Origin: Strongylocentrotus droebachiensis
Taxonomy: Eukaryota; Echinodermata; Echinoidea; Camarodonta; Strongylocentrotidae
Assembly (NCBI GenBank): GCA_035222895.1
Contig: JAVYIG010006378.1
Span: 55,000 to 118,999, forward strand
Direction of reading: 5' to 3'
DNA: 64,000 bases
Below the pieces are notes generated by a model, which did not search any database, was not told the DNA's origin, and saw nothing but the letters and a program-made list of their open reading frames with translations. Positions 1-12,000 of the stretch are shown here, piece by piece. The translations under genes and the position numbers were made by a program. How positions within the stretch are numbered: the stretch's first letter is position 1; every line of letters begins with the position of its first letter.

Positions 1-972
1 CTTTATAATAATTTATTAAAAGTTTGTCATATATTTTTGTACAAATTAATGCTTATTCTCATTTAAGAATCTATAACGTCTTTTGGAACTTGATATCTTC
101 TTCAATATGAATATCTACTTGGTTATGTTTTCTAATACAATGATATCGGACGTAAGGGAAAGTAAAGAAACACCCTGAAGACTTAATAATAATTAGATCA
201 ATCTATATCTCGTATACATGTATATAGCGCAGCTACATTACATATATATTACTCTACTGCGCTATAATAATAATGAATATAATGAAACTCCCAACGGTGC
301 ATCTTTACAGACACACAATCGAAAACTATACAAAAGCTTCTGAAAATAATTGCATCTTCAACAAAACTTTGAAGACGGCATTAGATGAGGCTTTTCTAAC
401 GTGTATGTTATTCCAAAGCTTTGGAGCGGCATATACTGAAAGCGCAATCTCCAAGAGTTACTTTTTTTGTGTGTGAGGTAGCTCCAGAAGCAGTCATGCG
501 AATATGAATGCGATTTAAAATATAATAATTCAGACAAATAATATTGGCCTTAACCTTTCAAATCTTTGTTAACAAGCAAAAGTATCTAAAAAGAAATTCC
601 ATGCCTTATTCGCAACCGATATAACTTAATTAAAACAGGTTCAATATGTATTTAAAAAAAAAAAAAAAATTGAGGGATTGGACACACGTATACTGCATAA
701 GCATTCTAAACACGCTGCAACTTCATAATTTGTGAATCTGCAAACCAAATAATAATCCGATACTTTGATAGTTATCATTAATAATGACAATAATAATACT
801 TAATAAGCAAGGAATATTTACTAAAAATATAGATCATCTCTTGTCCCTATACATTTTCTGACAATGTAATCATAATTATAAGTTTCCTCTGGAAAGGGCG
901 CTATATAAATCCAATTATTTAATCGAAATTAAATCCAATTATTTAATCGAAATTATTGCCATAGTTAATACA
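1..972. other. AT-rich gap without recognisable gene
   Basis: I see no exon here. It lies left of the first visible ABCB exon and is probably ABCB intron. It contains a perfect tandem duplication of a 24-bp unit (907-930 and 931-954) and an A-run near 653-669. The short ORF at 273-476 has no recognisable domain. Confidence 0.6.
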
Positions 973-974
973 TA

Positions 975-2540
975 CAGGGTGTATCAATGAAAAGTTTACC
1001 CAGCTTTGGTAGCTCATAATTGTAAAGTCATAACCAATATGACTTTGAAATTGCTTTCATGATGAAGAGTAAGTTATTTTCTGTCCAAGAATACCCTATT
1101 CATAATAATTTCTGCCAGGGGTGAATGAGCACCAGGGTCTTTACAAAATGTTGTAAAAATCGTATTGTTCCAAGTTTTGGGCTGGTCAGGCCATATGCAT
1201 GCGCTTCTTTGGTCTTAAATCATTTTAAAAGTTAAATTGTGCCTCGTGCTTTAGTGCTTCATTGTTTAAAATGATGCAATGTGAATAGGTTTTCACAGAA
1301 CCTTGTTTCAATCGACATGACAACCTTTAACTATTTTAAACAGCCTACTAACCTTCTTGTCTCATAATATCTAAGTTATCTCTGCTCACTTGTCTGCTGC
1401 GCCATTTCACACTCATGTGGAAGCAAAAGGTGTTTATCTCGAATATCGATCGAAACCTCAAAGGTTACTAAACCCAAATGCAAGAAAGAACATTTATGAT
1501 AATAAATAAAAAAATAAATTGACCCAAAAAGGTGACATCCCTGATAAAATGTATCCATTTTGTATCACTCAATGAGAAGATTACCTTAAACAAGTGATGC
1601 GAATGAAGACAAGATTGTAATCATCATAACGAAGAGAATATCATACATTTTGCTTGTAATAAGCACATCTTTGAGTTTGAGTTCATTTTCACACTTTTTG
1701 TTTCAACTGCTTAATAGTCAATGTAAATAAAGAAGCAATTGTTTTGGAATGAGTTAAAGGTACTATGTCCCTTTTGCAGCCAACCTCAAATTCTGTAGAA
1801 CTTTGCAGGAATTATGAATATGTCATGTATGTCCTATCTGTGAACGTTAGCAGTGTCCTCATATTCAAATTATGCAAGGAAACCCGTTTACTTGCTAGAC
1901 TTCACTGTCAGACACTATTGAGTGACTGACTGGCTTTTTTTTCTTCTTTGGTAATAACATACATGAAAAGAGTTGTAAAGGGTACATGAGCATTTGTCTA
2001 CATCAATAACCCACTTCTTGTGATGGCCAAAATTAAACTGATTGAATCTTTGCGCAGCATAAAACGTATGACCATTCGGTACAATTGTCTGAAAATCAAG
2101 ACTATTACTTTTGGGCTCTATAGCCCTAAAGTCGATTTGACAACTAATAGTCGTTATTTTCCCACTTGAAGACATTTTCAAGCCCCACCTTTTTTAGGGA
2201 AATTCTAAACTAGTATTATCTTTCAAATGCAGTTGGAATTTAACTTTTTCATTTTTTGGCCTGCAAATGGGACATAGTACCTTTAACACACACATAATGG
2301 CTTTTGACCCACATTCATTGCTTCAGCCCAAACTTGGTACAAGAGGATTTTGACAATAGTTATTGAAAAGCCTGCTGTTCAGTCATCCTTGTCAGCACAA
2401 TTATGAAAATGGTTTAATTAGACAGGGTATTAGTTTCTATTTGCAATAAAATATTTGTCAAGGTCACACTCACACAAGTTATAACTTTTTTTTTTATTGG
2501 AAGCTACAAAAGTTGGGTAAACTTTTTTTAATACGCACTG
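975..2540. mobile_element. TA-flanked, mariner-like non-autonomous DNA transposon
   Basis: The terminal inverted repeats start CAGGGTGTATC on the left and, read inward from the right, CAGTGCGTATT; both continue into a shared AAAAGTTTACCCA. TA dinucleotides flank both ends (973-974, 2541-2542), as for Tc1/mariner target duplications. No transposase reading frame is visible, so it would need a partner in trans. A second element (1754-2286) is nested inside. The family name is inferred from the TA duplication and termini. Confidence 0.7.
1754..2286. mobile_element. TTAA-flanked MITE nested in the 975-2540 element
   Basis: The ends are TTAAAGGTACTATGTCCC and its inverse. If TTAA is the target duplication, the inner termini are AGGTACTATGTCCC. 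It has no coding capacity. Other TTAA-flanked elements with AGG termini occur at 24663, 25951, 33741 and 57949, so a TTAA-specific transposase (piggyBac or Kolobok type) seems to have been active in this genome. Confidence 0.7.
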
Positions 2541-2690
2541 TACATTCTTACGTAACTATTTCAGGTATAGTTATAATATTTATTTTAAAGTGAACTCATA
2601 ATACAGTGTAGGCTTATACTTTTTCGTGTATCTTCTCTTTGTAATTAACACTCCAACAACTCGATTATTCTGTTGTCATTTTTTTTCCAG

Positions 2691-2767
2691 TGATATGGAG
2701 CGAGTGAAAGAGGGACTAGGAGACAAAATCTCAATCAGTTTGCAGTATGTCGCGATGTTTTTCGCAG
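2691..2767 (+). CDS. ABCB exon a: start of TM3
   Basis: A T-rich tract ending in AG precedes the exon and GTAAAT follows. It reads [20 protein letters not shown] and on, matching the ABCB1 segment entering TM3. The first base completes a codon from an exon off the window and the last base starts a Gly codon. Confidence 0.9.
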
Positions 2768-5700
2768 GTAAATGCATTCATCCAAAAATAAATATGAAAT
2801 AAAGCTTTGGTGACGATGCACATTCAAATGAATGAATGAATGAATAATGTAGAAAACATGTTCATTAAAAACAAAATCTAAGTATTACTTTGCAGACAGA
2901 AGAAATAAAGGGCCGTGTCCCTACATAGAGAATGGTCAGCTAAGTTGTTCAATGTTTTTGTGTGTTTAAAGGCGAATGTCCATTGGTGAATGCATGAATT
3001 TTGTCAGGCAGTACTCAAGATGCCAAAGTCCGTTTTTATTGACACGATGTTCTATTTTGGCCATCCTGATCTCAATGAGTATGACATCATGTATATAAAT
3101 AGCTAAGTTATTCAATGGTTGTTTTGTGTTGTTATGTTTTAAATGGCGAATGCATGATTTTTGTGGTCAGAACTCAAGATGCCAAAGTCCGTTTTTATTG
3201 ACATGATGTTCCATTTTGGCCATCCTGATCTCAATGAGCATGACATCATGTATATAAACAGCTAAGTTGTTCAATGGTTGTTTTTTGTTGTTGGTTTAAT
3301 GGCCAGTGTCCATCGGTGAATGCATGATTTTTGTGGTCAGTACTCAAGATGTCCAAATTCCGTTTTTATTGACATGATGTTCCATTTTGGCCATCCTGAT
3401 CTCAATGAGAATGACATCATGTCTATAAATAGCGAATATAAACTCTGGATGAATAGTGGCGTAGCTACGGTGGCGCACGGAAGGGGGGGGGGGCACGTGC
3501 CCCACCCCCAATCGAATGACAAACAAAAAAGTGAGAGCAAAGGGAAAGATGAAGGAAAGGGAGGAGAACGTGACATAAGAAGATACTTTAGTTTGGGTTT
3601 AACTCACAGACTCTGATACATACATATTGCTCACAGCGAGTGACATACTCTAAATCAATATGTACGAAAATATAATGAACTCTATACAATTGATCTAGTT
3701 CTGTCGGAGGAGCGCCTTTAAATGTATATTCGACCATTGCTGTTGAAACATGCTGCAAACTCCCTGATAAGCATCTCTGTTTAAATAGACTGAGCATATC
3801 TGGTCGACATAAAGTTCAAATCAAGTGTATTAAGTGAGGGCATGTTGTATGTATAGTAGTTATTATGTAACAGGTAAATGTTTGCTGTATAAAACTCACA
3901 TCTCAATGGTAATACCTATTTTGGGGGTAAAATTATCGAGAAATGCTTTGGGGTGATCTTCGTTCTTGATGTAGTGAACAGCAGAAGAGAGAAAGAAGTG
4001 GAGATAGAAGTGAAAGATAGAAGACATACTGGAAAACAGAGTTGGAATATTTTTTTTTTACCCCAATTTATAATTATAAATTGGGGTAAAAATATTCCAA
4101 CTTTATGAGCAACAGTGTACATACTCGCTCTGTCTGTTTTCCAGTATGTCTTCTATCTGTCACTTCCAGCTCCACTTCTCGATAATTTTAACCAAAAAAT
4201 AGGTATTACCATTGAGATGTGAGTTTTATACAGCAAACATTTACCTGTTACATAATAACTACTATACATATCAGAGTCTGTGGGTTAAACCCAAACTAAA
4301 GTATCTTCTTATATCACGTTCTTCCCCCTTTCCTTCATCTTTCCCTTTGCTCTCACTTTTTTGTTTGTCATTCGATTGGGGGTGGGGCACGTGCCCCCCC
4401 TTCCCGTGCGCCACCGTAGCTACGCCACCATTCATCCAGAGTTTATATTTGCTATTTATGGACATGATGTCATTCTCATTGAGATCAGGATGGCCAAAAT
4501 GGAGCATCATGCCAATAAAAACGGACTTTGGCATCTTGAGTACTGACGACAAAAACCATGCATTCACCGATGAACATTCGCCATTAAACCAACAACAAAC
4601 AACATAGCCGACTATTCTATACAGTGCGTCCCAGAAAAACGAAACCTAGAATTTCTCGATGTTTTATCATATCTTAATCACAATTATAATTAATAAATGA
4701 CACGATATTTGTAAAGCTTAGATCCTCCTCTTTAATGTGATGCAACTCACATCATTCATATTTCACGCATGAGTGATTAAAAACAATTTGAAGAGAGAAA
4801 ACCATAAAGTCATTTGGCGGGCGGTATCTGAATTCAAAGAAAAATTCACATTTCTAAAACGTTCATTTTCTGCCCTTTCATATGACACCTCAATCAGGAA
4901 AAATGAGCCAGGAATAACAAAGTTCTGTTTGTTTAAAGTAATGCTTGCATTTCCATAATTAGATTAAACGAATTCGTTTTCACTGGCTGCCTGTCGTAGC
5001 AACAAACAGAGTTGACAAAAGACTTAACTCCGTTTCATTGACGATCAGTCATGCATCAAGTCTTCTTTGGGCAGGAAAATGAAATTTCTAGAAATGTGAT
5101 TTTCTCTTGAAATTCAGATACCGCCCGCCAAATGGCTTTTTGGTTTTCTATCTTCAAATTGTTTTTAATCACTCAAGCGTGAAATATGAATGATATGAAT
5201 TGCATCGAATGAAAGAAGAGGATCTAAGCTTTAAAAATATGTGTCATTTATTAATTATAATTGTGATTAAGTTATGATAAAACATCGATAATTCTCGGTT
5301 TCGTTTTTTCTGGGACGCACTGTATGTTAAGACCCTTTATTTTGTCTGTCTAGTGCAAAAAATGATATCCAAACTGTGTTTATTCTTCTTTCCCTTTCCT
5401 TCATCGTTCCCTTTGCTCCCACCTTTTTGTTTGCCATTCGATTGGGGGGGGGGGGGGGAGGGGGAGGGGGGCACGTGCCAGAGTTTATATCCGCTATTTA
5501 TAGACATGATGTCATGCTCATTGAGATCAGGATGGCCAAAATGGAACTTCCATTTTATTTTTATTGACTGATTCAGTCAATAAAAACGGACTTTGGCATA
5601 TTGAGTACTGACGACAAAAAACCATGCATTCACCGATGAGCATTTGCCAATAAACATAACAAAAAAAAAAAAAAAACCATTGAACAACTTAGCTGTTTAT

Positions 5701-8700
5701 AGACATGATGTCATGCCTCATTGAGATCAGATGGCCAAAATGGAACATCAGTCAATAAAAACGGACTTTGGCATATTGAGTACTGACGACATAAAACCAT
5801 GCATTCACCAAAGAAGATTCGCCATTGAACCAACAACAAAAAACAACAATTGAACAACTTAGCTGTTTATAGACATGATGTCATGCTCATTGAGAGTAGG
5901 AAGGCCAAAATGGAGCATCAATTCAATAAAAACGGACTTTGGCATCTTGAGTACTGCCTGACAAAAATCATACATTCACCGATGGACATTCGCCATTTTA
6001 AACATAAGAACAAAAAGCAACCATTGAACAACTTAAGCTATGGTCACAAATCAGAGCGGCCACGGACCGATTAGTAGCCTGCTCGGTCGCCGCTGGAATT
6101 TAGGCATCGACCCGTATTTTTGGAGAAGTCGAGCAGGCTGTAGAGCCCCAGCGATGCCTGGGCGGTGTCCTGTCAATTTCCCGTCGGTCGCCGGTCGATT
6201 TTAGGTCAAAACTGGGCGAAATCGCGGAGCTTTTCCACGCGGTGTCCCGGCAGTGACCGACCGGTGACCCACCGATTCCCGAGCAGTCTCCCACCGGCCG
6301 CCGGCTGATTTTAAAGATATTGCACGGCGGCCGGCCAGTGATCGGCGGGGCTCCAAAATACGCTCGGTGCCCTGCCGTTCGCCGCCCGGGCACCGAACTA
6401 ATCGAGCGTTCGCCGCCGAGCGATTTAGGTCAAAAATCGAAGCCGCTAAGTCAAAGGCTGCCAACCGATTTTGGACTCGCCGCCCAGTGACCGACTGATC
6501 TCCCAGCGGCTACCGGGCGGCGACCGGACGGCGACCGGGCGGCGACTGCTCGACAGTCTTTGACCTACACACAGAGAAAAGTAGGTGTAAATTGACTCCC
6601 TATAGGGAGTAACTGCTTGTCACATAAGTGACAACCCTCAGGGAGTAAATTTACTCCCCAATTTAGGGAGTAAATTTTTGTTTTCATAAGAAGGTGTAAA
6701 TTTGCACCCCAAGGTTATGATTGTACTCCCTTTATATGAGCGACAGTGCATCCAAAATGGTCTAATAATCATTTAATCATACCTAATGATAACAATCAGG
6801 TGATTATTACAGTGTACATGAACCTGTGTCCGTTTTACTTTAAAATGCAACATTTTCACGCTCTTAAGGGGCAGTACTATACCCCCCCTGCCCCCTCAAA
6901 TAATGTCCATCTGAAGGCCCGGTCTCACCGCCAGAACTTTGCTGGAGCGTTCTTGGAGCGGTGAAAAAAATTCATCACCGCTCGTAACCGTTCACCACCG
7001 TTTAACAGAAGTTGGCCCCCGTTAAGGCAACGCCGTATACGCTCGGCCACCGTTGATGGTCCCTCCTACCGCTCCGAAAGTTTGAGCTGCATAAAATATT
7101 GCGAGCGTTGAGGAGCGGGCAATTTTCCGCTCCGGCAAAGTTCACCACCGCTCCAACAACGCCCAGTCAAAGTTTGGCACCGCTAGACGCAAGTTCGTGG
7201 ACGCTTTGGTCCGCTAGGCCAACGCAGAAATCTTGAACGCTGGACCACCGCTGCTTCGCCAGCTTTTTCCCGGGCGGTGATTAAACGTTGCACAAACTTT
7301 GGTGGAGCGGTTGTAAGCGTTTTACGAGCGGATACGGGATTGCTGGAACGGTGTCGGGCGTTGAGGCAGCGATCCATTGCGGTGATGAACTTTGGTTTGG
7401 CGTTGATGTGGAGGTGTCGGAGCGGGACCAACGCTCGCTACCGCTCGCTCGCTACCGTTAAACCAACGCTAAAGCAACGCCGGCTTCAGCGGTGCACCGC
7501 TAAGGCAACGCCCGTGTTTTCGATTTGTTTCCCATTTTGTGCGCGGTGACGAGCGTTGTCGAAATTCGGCCCCCTCTCCCTATCGTTCAAGGAACGCTCC
7601 AGCAAACTTCTGGCGGTGAGACCGGGCCTTAGTACAGTGTTCTTCACCGGAGTGCCGCAATACTGCTCTAAGGGTGCCACTAGAGAAAATAAATGAAAAA
7701 TTTGATGAAAACCGAAGCTTGGAAGCCGCGAGAGTATATAATTGTAGGGGGGAATAGCTTTTTCAGGATAAATACAGAATCTTTCTTTCTCGCTAGCTAA
7801 ATTTAGAAACATGATGATTTCAGGCAGCCAACTTTCATGAATACCTCCATAAGTGGACAACGAGGGGCCCGAATATCCTTCTATCTTACATCTAGGTACC
7901 AAAATAGGCCAAAGATAAAAAACACTGACCCAGGAGACTTAAACTGGTGCCCCCCCCCCCCAAATGACTGAGCCCTCGCTACGCCACTGCCTGGATGATT
8001 CTGTTTACGTGTCATGTGCAAAGGTCCGCAACTTGCAATATATGAAATACTCTAAATGAAGAGTTCGAACTTTTTGTGAAGCTCGATGAAATAATAAAGG
8101 CACACCAATAGACGTAGAAAATTCGAAGTCCGTTGTTTTAAGCAATCGACTGGAAATGCAGTGGGTGTGTCCAGCTGTATCTCTTCTCTCTATCTCAAAA
8201 ATTCACCTATACACAAAATGCATGGTCGTGTTCACATGTTCTAATTTTATCCTTTCACGCCGTCTCTATCAAGCATTATAAACATGCTTCATGTATATTG
8301 ATGATAATCCACTATTGTGGATTCTATTTCATTAAATTGATTTGGTTTGATTTGATTTTAATATTTACTTTACCTCCTGCTCTACCCATCCCATAAACCA
8401 GGTTTTGCTATCGCGTTCTTCAAGAGCTGGGAGTTAACCCTGGTACTTCTCTCCATGACACCCCTCATAGCCATCGCTGGGGGCTTCATGACATACGTAA
8501 GTCTCCTGGCTTCTCAAGCTCTTCGGGGGTACGTGGTGGGGGAGGGGGGAGTGGAGTTCCCAAAAGCTTTCTATCATCAATGAAGGCCAACATATTGAAA
8601 AATAAATGTTTCTTAAAACAAAAGTTAAGATGAATTTCTGTAAATCATGATAAATTAATTGATTACATTTTGTCAAATCAATGCCAAGACCTCCTCCCCA

Positions 8701-9050
8701 CTCTCTCTCTCTCTCTCTCTCTCTACCCCCACCCACATCTCTCTTTATCACTCCCTCTCACTCACTCTCAATTCCTCACGAAACATTAATTTAGGTACTG
8801 ACATCATTCTCGAAGAAGGAGCAAGAGTCATACGCCGGGGCGGGAAGCGTCGCCGAAGAGGTTCTCTCCTGCATCAGGACTGTCGTAGCATTCGGAGGAG
8901 AACAGAAGGAGGTTGCCAGGTAACCACTTACAAAGGGACAGTGCCTTAACGTCAGAGAGGGGGGGGGGGGGGGGGGGGGGGTTAAGGAGAAAAAAGAGAG
9001 GAGAGAGAGAGAGAGAGAGAGAGAGTGTGTGTGTGTGTATGTGTGTGTGG

Positions 9051-9088
<38 letters not shown>

Positions 9089-12000
9089 AAGGGAGAGGGA
9101 GACGAAACATGAAAAATATTTGATAGAACCCCCTCCCACATCCTCCCCTAATCAGTGGCCTTGTTAACAAGACTGATCTGCATTTCATTCATCTAGTAAT
9201 ACCCCTAATAATACCAATGGCCCCTTAATTTTCCTGGACCTGCACTACGCCGCCAGTCGTGGATAATAAAGAAATATAACGTTCACAAAAAAGAGACAAT
9301 TTCATATTTGTTTGTAAAAGGGCTTTTCTTTTACCATAACATGAGAATGAATTAAAAACAATCCGCATTATATTACAACCTGTTTTTTTCCAAATTGGAC
9401 TGAAGAATAAATCTGGTGACACGAAAATGACCGAGTTCTCTCTGGAATTTGAATTTGAATTTGAGTTTATTTATTTTACAAGCTCGAATGTATACAGAAA
9501 ACAAACAATATAACAGAATAGTTTAGTTACATGATTGACAGTTGAACACATTCGACAGTTTGAACAATATTGAAGGTGAGACTGTTTCTATGTGACAAGT
9601 GAAAATGAGGGGCTTATTGAAAAGCGTGGCTCGTAATGGAAAGCCCCTCTTAAAGCCCCACTGCACTACTTACTGCTACCTGCGCCCTCTGTATAGCAAA
9701 CAATGCATAATCGGTGACCATTGGTCCCCCATGATCCTCTTTTTTTAATGTTAACTGAGAGCTGATTTGATGAGATAACCACCTGTCCGGTGACCTTGCA
9801 GGGTAGTCTAATCCCTCCTGTTCACTAGTGTTGATGGGCTTTAAACTTCTCTCTTTATAAACGTCAGGTACGAGAAAGAGCTTCATACAGCCCGTGATCT
9901 GGGGGTGAAGAAAGGAGTGACAACTGGGGTAGGAATGGGTGTCACTATGCTCATCCTCTACGGTTCCTACGGCTTAGCATTCTGGTAAGTATTTATTTAA
10001 ATGATATAATTCGTTGTTGTTGCATATTTACAATGTGACAATCTATGGGTGGAAGAAGGGTATTAGTTGTCATCGGTGAAACAGGAATTGGCAACACTGT
10101 GACTTATCTTGTAAGGTCCTTTCAAATTTGTTCTGTACGGAAATGTAATAAACTTTTACTTTATTACTTTAATACCGATGACGGAATAGATTCGTTTCAT
10201 ACATGGGTTGTATAGAAACATCTTTGCAATAATTATATTTAGTATGCATGTATGATTGAAAAATGTCTTAAGGGAAAATAGACAATTCTGATATTTGTTA
10301 GTACCGAGAAAATGGGAAAAAACCTCGCAAGATACGTCATTGAGATGCCAATTCGTATTTGATTGATAGCAAGTACAAACAAAAACCAAAAAATATTATA
10401 TATTTAGCTCCAACTTTCACTGAACTATTTGTCTCAATTTAAAAATAAAATAAAAACAACCCTAATATCAGACTTGACTTCCCCTTTACTAAAGAGAATA
10501 CGTTGTCCAAAATCTCGTATAGGCTAATGCTACGTTTACACTATGTTCCCGGCGGCCACGGCAACCACGTTTCAGGCCACCGTGGACGAAACGGGATGGA
10601 CGTGAGACAACGCGGGGGATGGAATGGGCAAACGTGACAGGCCGTGATTGCCGTGGATGCCGGGCCAGATTTCTAAACTGTCAACAAATTTGCCACGGCA
10701 GTCACGGTGCGGATGAGAAACCTAGTAGGCCGTAATAAAACGCGGTGAACGCAACCCGCCCCCACCCCCACTCAGTGTCATTTAGGGTACGCATATCGTG
10801 TTCCCAGCGACCCCCCCCCCCTTTTCAGCAAAAGTCCGGTGTGTAAAGTCAATACGGGTCGACTTTTTTTTTAGTTATACGAGCCTTTTTCAGCAACCCC
10901 TCCCCCCCCCCTTTCAGCAAAAGTCCGGTGTGTAAAGTCAATACGGGTATCCCTTTTTCTTTTGTTACGAGCCGGAGAGTTTGGGAACACGCATGGTACC
11001 CCTCCGTTCACGGAGTTGGGGGGGGGGGGGGGGACGCAACAAAACGTGACAGTACGTAATAGGCCGTAACACAGCTTGGAGTCGGTCCGTAGTAGGACGG
11101 TAAGCCTGCGTATTCCCGGCATCTCACGGTCCTTTCAAGTCTTGTCGTGTTCTGCCGCGTTTAGTGCACGATTAGTCACGGTTGCTTCACGGCTGCTGCG
11201 CGTTTTGTCCCGTGTTGCTACGTTTTTTCACGGTTCTCACGGCAAGATAGGGTGTATGGTAGCCGTTTCGTCACGTTCAATCACGGCGCGTCCCGGCGTG
11301 TGACGGTTTAAGGCCCGGCGCGCTACAGCGCGTTGCGTTCTACTACGGTCTGAAATGGCGCACCATGTCTGGAAGGGAGTATATAAAAGCCGGGCCCGGA
11401 AGGGGGCTTCATTCGAGTCCGAGCAATCGACGATACAATACTGCATCTTCAATACGGAGAGAGAAGACCAAGCTTTGAAAAAAGAAGGCCAAGCTATGAC
11501 ACCGAAGAAGCCAAGGTATACGAAGCCCCCCCCCCGGTCCTGCACCACCACAACCAGTAGAGGGGCAGGAGCAGCCTGAAGATCCTCGCCTTTCACCGCC
11601 GCTAGATGAAGAGGAGCGTGATGCTGCTGCTGACCCGGTCCCTGAACTGGAACCTGAACCTGAGGAGGCTGAAGAAGATGCACCTGCTAGGAGGAGCGCA
11701 GAGCGGAACTTTGTGTCTTGTCTCTCGATGGCTGGTGTTACTCTTCCCAGGATCTCGTCGAAGAGCTCTGGAGGCGTTGACATCTTCGGTGGGGAGCTCT
11801 TTAGTGAGAAATGATGAGTAGGGGCCCAACTGCTGCCTTCTGTCTTCCGATAACCATTTGCGCGCACCCACATGGATCTTGGCCTTCTCATCCGCCTTCT
11901 TCCTGTCTGCTTCATTCTGGCCTTCCCTCTCTGCAACTGCTGCTGGCCTTCTTCTTGCTGACGCAAAGACTGGATGTATGCACCCAGCAAACATGCAAAC

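Noticed and set aside
273-476. 67-aa open frame near the left edge
   Set aside because: No domain, no splice context and AT-rich composition; likely chance.
3320-4607. Matching 98-131 aa frames on both strands
   Set aside because: They are mirror images produced by the foldback repeat and have no protein family.
6100-6464. Arg/Pro-rich 87-97 aa minus-strand frames
   Set aside because: Stop codons are rare in this GC-rich motif-repeat; composition explains the frames.
8659-9188. Several overlapping Ser/Leu/His-rich frames
   Set aside because: Derived from CT, GA, GT and G microsatellites around ABCB exon c.
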